Positions 59,049 through 64,000 of a stretch of 64,000 nt of DNA are shown piece after piece. The notes under the pieces were generated by a model that ran no database searches, was not told the origin of the DNA, and saw only the letters and a program-made list of their open reading frames with translations. This stretch comes from Entophlyctis helioformis (Eukaryota; Chytridiomycota; Chytridiomycetes; Chytridiales; Chytriomycetaceae): positions 124,001-188,000 of the forward strand of contig JAHLKH010000004.1 in the NCBI GenBank assembly GCA_025526915.1. The letters are read 5' to 3'. Within the stretch, counting starts at the first letter, position 1, and the number at the start of each line of letters is the position of its first letter. Made by a program: the position numbers and the translations under genes.

Positions 59049-62000
59049 TGGCAACAACAACAACAACAGCAGCAGCAGCAGCAGGTCCGGCAGCAGCAGG
59101 TCCGGCAGCCGGCAGCCTCGGTGCGAGTGCGCTGCAGCGTGTGCTGTCGTCCAGCGAGCGCGAGATATGCGACCTGTATGCTGCTGCCGTTGCCCAGCAC
59201 GCCGCAAAGGAGGCCGAGGCAAGCACCACGCCGTGCTTATACTCGCACTCGGCCAGCACCCATCTGCTCCAGCCCGGCTGACCGTCTGCGTCTGCACCTG
59301 CGTCTGCTGCACTCCGCCTGCAGTGCAATGAGCTGTGCGTCAGGTTCAAGGCTCTGCAGGACGACTTTGCCTTCAACGTGGATCTCATTCGGCAACGCGA
59401 CGCCGACCTGGACTCGCTGGAACGCGAGGTGGACGCTCTCAAAGCCGCCGTCCACGACAGGTGCGGCTGCAATCGGCCCTCGGACGGCAGCCACTGCCCG
59501 CTGACCGTATGTCCAACAACCACAGAGAGGCACGCGCAAGCGAGCTGAGGCTGGCTCTGCGCGAGCAGCTGGACGACGCATCGGTGCTGAAGACGGCTCT
59601 GCAAACCCAAGAGCTCGAGCACCAAGAGGCTGTCCGCCGGATTCGGCACGAGTTCGAGGTTCGCGTGCCACCGCAACACGCTCTGCACTGCTTTCTGTGC
59701 TGATTGGTGCACGGTACAGGATGCCATCCAGAAAAAGGAAGACGAGATGCGGCGGCAGAACGAAGCGCACGAGTCTGACAGAACGTCATGGGCGATCAAG
59801 CTCAAGGCTGCTGAGCAGCGTCTCGATCTGCAAAGGCGCGTTTTCATTCAGGCGTTTGCCAGCATGTTTCTCAATAGTCGGCCCATCTGACAGCCATGCA
59901 ATGCGGTGCAGGTCCTCTATATCTACCGACATGGATGCATTCAAGCGTGAAATGGAAACCAATCTGCGTCTACACAGACAGGCCCTCGACAAGCAGCTTA
60001 TGGATGCAGAGTCGCGCGTCGCACAGCGTGATGCAGAGATTGAGACACTGCGGTTGTCTCGAGACACACTCAAACAGACGCACGAAGAGCAGCTGGCTGC
60101 CAACCGGTGCGTATGAGACTTGTGAAATGAGCAAGCGTCGCCTCTGACTGGCCGAGTTTTGTGCTTCAGGGTTTTAGAAAAGAGTGTGCGCGACCTGCAA
60201 TGGGAACTGACCGACACGAATGGCATGACTGCTGCGCGCATCGCCGAGCTTGAACTGGTCATCAAGCAGGTGTGTTGGCTCTGTTTGGCTCATTTGGACT
60301 GGAGACACTTGTGATGCTTACCCTCGCTGTAATGGGCTGCTGCAAGGGCGACGAACAAGCGACAGCAGATGCAGCGCAAGCAGAGGCAACAATGGCACGC
60401 ACCCGTCACGAGTATATGCAAAACATGGCTGTGAGCCGGCCTTCTTGGATCAGGCATGCTATCCATCTTCTCACGTTAGCCATGCTTTGGTTGCGTAGGC
60501 TGCCAAGAATGAGTCGTCCAAACTAGCAGCTCAAATAGCATCACTTCATGCCAGCTTGGCGGAGCAGGAGCAGCGGTTCAAGGATGCAGCAAAAGAGCAT
60601 GACGATGCTGTTGCGGCGCTTCGGGATCAGCTGCAAGCAGAGCATGCCCTCGTTCAGCAAGCGCAAGAGGAGTTGCTGCAAGTGCGACAGCAGATGGATT
60701 CTGAAGTGCAATCCTTGCGGAAAGAGGCAAGCCAGAGCTAGCCATTGTCGATGTGGCGAGCTGTTCCTGCGCACTCGACACCGACTAAACACGTGGTGTG
60801 GCAGGTGATGGACAAGGGCAAGGAGCTATTGAGTTACAGGGACAAGGTGTCGCGTCTTGAATTCGATCTGGAAGATAGACAGCACGATATATCCGTGCTA
60901 AAGTCGCAGATTGTCGAGACTCTGGAAGAGCATCGATCACTCAAGACGGAGCTTGTACAAAGTAATCGTCGTTTCATGTTTGCTTCGCTTGCTTGGCCAC
61001 GAGTCTCACGCTGCCGTTGACAGACAACCTGGATTGGGAAGCCAGATATGCAGAGATGGAACGGACAAAGACACGCGATCATGAGGCGCTTGTGCAGTCT
61101 TTGATGAGCGACAGGCAAGCGGCGCAGTCAGAGATCAAAGCATTGCGGGCACGAGAGCATCAGCATCTGCTCAACACCAAGCATGCATCGCAACAGCAGC
61201 ATGATGCCCAAGTTCAGGAATACCAGTCTGCCATTGATCGCCTTTCGATCGAGGTACTGAATGGTTTGCTGTAACATGGGAGTCGCCGACGGACTGACAG
61301 CCATGCAACAGAACGACCATCTCAAGGCTGTCATTAGCGATATGCGCGCAGAGATGGAGTCCATGACGCAGCAGTTCCAGCAGAGCGCGTTTGACACGCA
61401 ACATCACAACGCATATACTGTCAGTGGCGGCGGAGGAGGAGGCGGACATCTGTACCCACAGGCAGCGTGGCAGGCGGACACGACTGTTCCCGACACTGCG
61501 GCCATGCACCAGCACATCCACTCCCTCCAAGCCCTCCTGCAGCAGAAACAGGCGCTCATCAACCAGTTGCTCGAATCGCAGTCTCAATCAGAGACACCAT
61601 TCCAGCTTCGCTTTGGCGACAAGGCGAATGCAGCCGACATGCAGAGACAGTTGGACCATCTGCAGTCAGACAATGCCATTCTCAGACGGAAACTCGGACA
61701 GGCAGTGGACGACCTGCGGAGACTTGGACGCGACAAGGTGCAGCTGGTGGACATGAGCAACCAGCTGCGTGCGGAGCTCCGCGACCACGAGGCCCGCCGT
61801 CTGCTGCATCCTCTGACCGATGCATCCACGCAGAGTATGTGTCTTGCTGCTCATCCGACGCGTCACGCACGTCTAACAGCTGCAAGCAGCATTGCATCTA
61901 CAGGCCCAGCCCCCAGCACAGACACCGGCACCGGCCAAACACGGGCAGCAGGATACGACTGGCAAACCGCCGCTCGTCACAAGCAGCCGCGTCATGTCCA

Positions 62001-62140
62001 AGCCCGGCACGCGGCCGCCACACCGCCAGCCGTCGCCAGCATCACAGAAACCGCTGACAGACGCAGAAAAGTCCCTGCTGCTCAAACATGCACTGCGGTC
62101 TCGCGGTGTGCGCAACTGGAATGAACAGCAAGACGATTAG
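59049..62140 (+). CDS. CCDC57: CCDC57-like centriolar coiled-coil protein
   Basis: Long coiled-coil protein spread over about a dozen short exons. The start ATG 59049 is followed by a Thr/Ala-rich leader. The diagnostic segment is LCVRFKALQDDFAFNVDLIR-x-R-D-A-D-L-D-S-L-E, close in order to the opening of animal CCDC57 (L-Q-E-D-F-x-Y-N-L then an E-R-D-x-E-L motif). Continuous heptads follow: EARASELRLALREQLDDASV, EMETNLRLHRQALDKQLMDA, ARIAELELVIKQ, KVSRLEFDLEDRQHDISVLK and NDHLKAVISDMRAEMESMTQ. A Gly-rich loop lies at about 61425-61450. More helices lead to the C-terminal exon ending in R-S-R-G-V-R-N-W-N. In animals CCDC57 acts at centriolar satellites/microtubules. The match rests on one short region plus general coiled-coil character, so another centrosomal coiled-coil family is possible. 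Confidence 0.6.
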
Positions 62141-62169
62141 TCTCTTTAAAACTGCGCTGGATCCACACT

Positions 62170-64000
62170 TTATGCATCGTCATAGTCGTCCATGCGATCC
62201 TCGCCGTCAAGGCCGCCACGACCACCGTCATTGTCGTCGTCGTTGTCGTCATCGTCAGGCTGGTCCATGTCCGTGTAGTCGGTGTGCTCGGTGCCGTATT
62301 CTCCGTCGTACGCGTCCGGCTCGCGCTGCTTGCGTTTCCGCCCAGCAAGCACAGCCGAAGACAGCATCGGGCGGGTCTCGTGGTATTCAGACGCATCTCC
62401 GCCGGCATTCCATTCACCCATCTGCTCAAAATAGGCATCGTCATTGTCATCATTGTCGTCGTCAATATTGTCAGCGTCTGGGCTGTTGGACGCTGCTCCT
62501 GACTGCATGACGGGCTTGATGACACGCACAATGCTGCCTCGCTCGGGCGGATCGGGCCGTGACCGTGTGGGCGAAGGCGTCCGTCCAGCCGTCGCACGCT
62601 TGGGCGAAACCACGCCGCGTTTGAGAGCCACGAGCGTCGGTTGCTGCGGTTGTTTTTCGTGTGTCTTGATCTTTGACTGCGACTGCAACTGCGACTGCGA
62701 CTGCGGCTTTGACTGGGATGACGATTTCTGTTGCGACGGCCCAAGGATCTCAAACAGCTCGTCATCAATCTCGTTGCCAAAATCGTCATCATCCGAACTG
62801 CTGCCACTTGTCCCCTTGGCCGTCTCCGCCATCATTGCAGCACCGCCCTCTTCCCCGCCCTTGTCGCCGTCCCTGTCGGCAACCTTGTCGCCTCCGGCGT
62901 CTTCGTCAGAGTCGCTCTCCATCATGGCCCGCTCCACCTCATCGTCCATGGTTTTCCAGTCATCGCGTCCCACCATGCCAAAGACATCGTCGGCATGGTC
63001 CCACTTGCCCGCAGCGATCAGCAGCTCGTCCTCGTCAATGGCCGGGGCGGGTCCGCGGGAATCGCCAAAATCAAAGTCAAGCGGCACAATCTCGGGATCC
63101 AAGAGGTACGACAGCTCATCGGCTCGTTTCCAGCTCTTGATGCTGTCCGTGAGCCACTCGACGCGCACGACGGCGACGCCCTTGAGTTTGCGTGCCGCAT
63201 TGACTTTGGCTGTGCTGCGCTTGGCAGCCACGACGTGGGTGATGCGGTGGCCGTCGTCAACTCCGTCAGCGTCAATGTCGGCATGGCAGGTGGCTCCAAA
63301 CGTGGTCGCTGAGATCCAGAGCTCGTGGTGCACGGGGTCCATGCCGAGAGGGATGACGCTGGAGAAGACGATGTGCAGGCCAGCAAGAACCGAGCGCTTC
63401 ATCTCGGGCACAATGATGCGCACGTCGGCCAGCTTGCCTAAATTCGTCCGCCCGCGATCTGACGGCATGGGAGACTCGCCGCCGTGGAGACGCGCAAAGA
63501 ATGTGCCATGAATGCGTTCCATGAGCTGCTTGATGAGCTGCAGCTCATTGTCTGCATCCACAAGCACCGGCCGTTTCTTGTGGGGTATAGCGAAACGGTG
63601 AGCAGGTGCGGCTGTTGTGTTTGGCGGTGCTGGTGTCGATGCGTCTGTTCCAGACAAAACAGCACTCCCTTCAGGTGCTGCTGCATCTGCTGTCGACGAT
63701 GGCTTGGCATCCTTGACGGGCAGGGTCTGGCCAGGGATCACAGTCGCTGCGGTTTCCTCGACCTCCTCGTCCTCTGCGTCGGCCTCTTCTTGCGAGTGGA
63801 GAAGCGGCCGGTTCTTTTGCTGGTCTTCGAGGGCATGGATCTGCTCGTCATGCATCTTGGCCAGAATCTCGGCCTTGTGCTCGCTGCTGTCGTCTTCTTC
63901 GCCATCGGGATCGGTTTGTGCAGTGTCGGCAAACAGGCTGGCTTCTAATAACCCAGACTCGGCCAACGACTCCACTGCCGCTGTTGGGATAGACTCTGAT
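62170..64000 (-). CDS. FCP1: RNA polymerase II CTD phosphatase FCP1, C-terminal part (5' partial)
   Basis: The frame is open to the right edge, so the N-terminal catalytic D-x-D-x-T domain lies outside. The visible part has an acidic/Glu-rich linker, then KRPVLVDADNELQLIKQLME and RIHGTFFARLHGGE, typical of the FCP1 region before its BRCT domain. The BRCT domain is SVLAGLHIVFSSVIPLG, ITHVVAAKRSTAKVNAARKL and VAVVRVEWLTDSIKSWKRAD followed by E-L-S-Y-L-L. The C-terminus is very acidic, with several Asp/Glu runs and a Ser-Gln repeat (SSSQSKPQSQSQLQSQSK), and ends in a poly-acidic tail; such tails contact TFIIF/TFIIB in known FCP1 proteins. FCP1 dephosphorylates the polymerase II CTD to recycle the enzyme. 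The stop codon is at 62170-62172, 29 bp past the CCDC57-like stop. Confidence 0.85.
   Translation of the reverse strand, partial: SESIPTAAVESLAESGLLEASLFADTAQTDPDGEEDDSSEHKAEILAKMHDEQIHALEDQQKNRPLLHSQEEADAEDEEVEETAATVIPGQTLPVKDAKPSSTADAAAPEGSAVLSGTDASTPAPPNTTAAPAHRFAIPHKKRPVLVDADNELQLIKQLMERIHGTFFARLHGGESPMPSDRGRTNLGKLADVRIIVPEMKRSVLAGLHIVFSSVIPLGMDPVHHELWISATTFGATCHADIDADGVDDGHRITHVVAAKRSTAKVNAARKLKGVAVVRVEWLTDSIKSWKRADELSYLLDPEIVPLDFDFGDSRGPAPAIDEDELLIAAGKWDHADDVFGMVGRDDWKTMDDEVERAMMESDSDEDAGGDKVADRDGDKGGEEGGAAMMAETAKGTSGSSSDDDDFGNEIDDELFEILGPSQQKSSSQSKPQSQSQLQSQSKIKTHEKQPQQPTLVALKRGVVSPKRATAGRTPSPTRSRPDPPERGSIVRVIKPVMQSGAASNSPDADNIDDDNDDNDDAYFEQMGEWNAGGDASEYHETRPMLSSAVLAGRKRKQREPDAYDGEYGTEHTDYTDMDQPDDDDNDDDNDGGRGGLDGEDRMDDYDDA

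Noticed and set aside
62444..63511. 355-codon plus-strand Ser-rich open frame
   Set aside because: Antisense to the FCP1 acidic C-terminus; Ser-rich composition comes from reversed Asp/Glu codons.

Overview
This window is eukaryotic nuclear DNA from a fungus, most likely a zoosporic chytrid. Most genes are broken by short GT-AG introns, usually about 50-150 bp. The gene set mixes fungal or general eukaryotic genes (a White Collar-1-type photoreceptor, the actin regulator BUD6, poly(A) polymerase PAP1, ESF1) with genes kept only by organisms that build cilia: a PIERCE microtubule inner protein, the AAA subunit DRC11 of the nexin-dynein regulatory complex, and a CCDC57-like centriolar coiled-coil protein. 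The moderately high GC and the Ser/Ala/Gln/Asp-rich inserts inside conserved proteins suggest a GC-rich chytrid. I cannot fix the genus from sequence alone.

Layout. 1-3.5 kb: the 3' end of a GH20 hexosaminidase (+), the NEDD8 E2 UBC12 (-) and PIERCE (+). 3.6-7.2 kb: nicastrin (-) and mitochondrial IF3 (-), only 32 bp apart. 7.2-13 kb: two unrecognised multi-exon genes (+). 13-17 kb: DRC11 (-). 17.4-23.1 kb: GPI mannosyltransferase PIG-V (+), a RhoGAP protein (-) and the deubiquitinase OTUD6B (+). 23.2-31.3 kb: APC1 (-) and ribosomal stalk protein P0 (-). 31.7-38 kb: BUD6 (+) and a TBC-TLDc protein resembling TBC1D24 (-). 38.4-45.7 kb: PP4 regulatory subunit 3 (-) and OST1/ribophorin I (+). 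45.9-52.1 kb: a SET-MYND protein (-) and WC-1 (-). 52.3-58.8 kb: ESF1 (-) and PAP1 (-). 59-62.1 kb: CCDC57-like (+). 62.2-64 kb: the C-terminal part of the RNA polymerase II CTD phosphatase FCP1 (-), running off the window.

The genes are not an operon or a single pathway. They are densely packed housekeeping genes (ubiquitin-like conjugation, cell cycle, translation, ribosome biogenesis, glycosylation, RNA 3'-end processing) with a scatter of flagellum/centriole genes. Several spacers are extremely short, and several head-to-head pairs share promoter regions, some containing CACGTG boxes. I found no rRNA or tRNA genes, CRISPR arrays, transposons or viral genes. Tandem repeats are frequent in introns and spacers. 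Exon boundaries were inferred by eye from splice signals, reading frame and family similarity. Gene spans are better supported than every individual junction.
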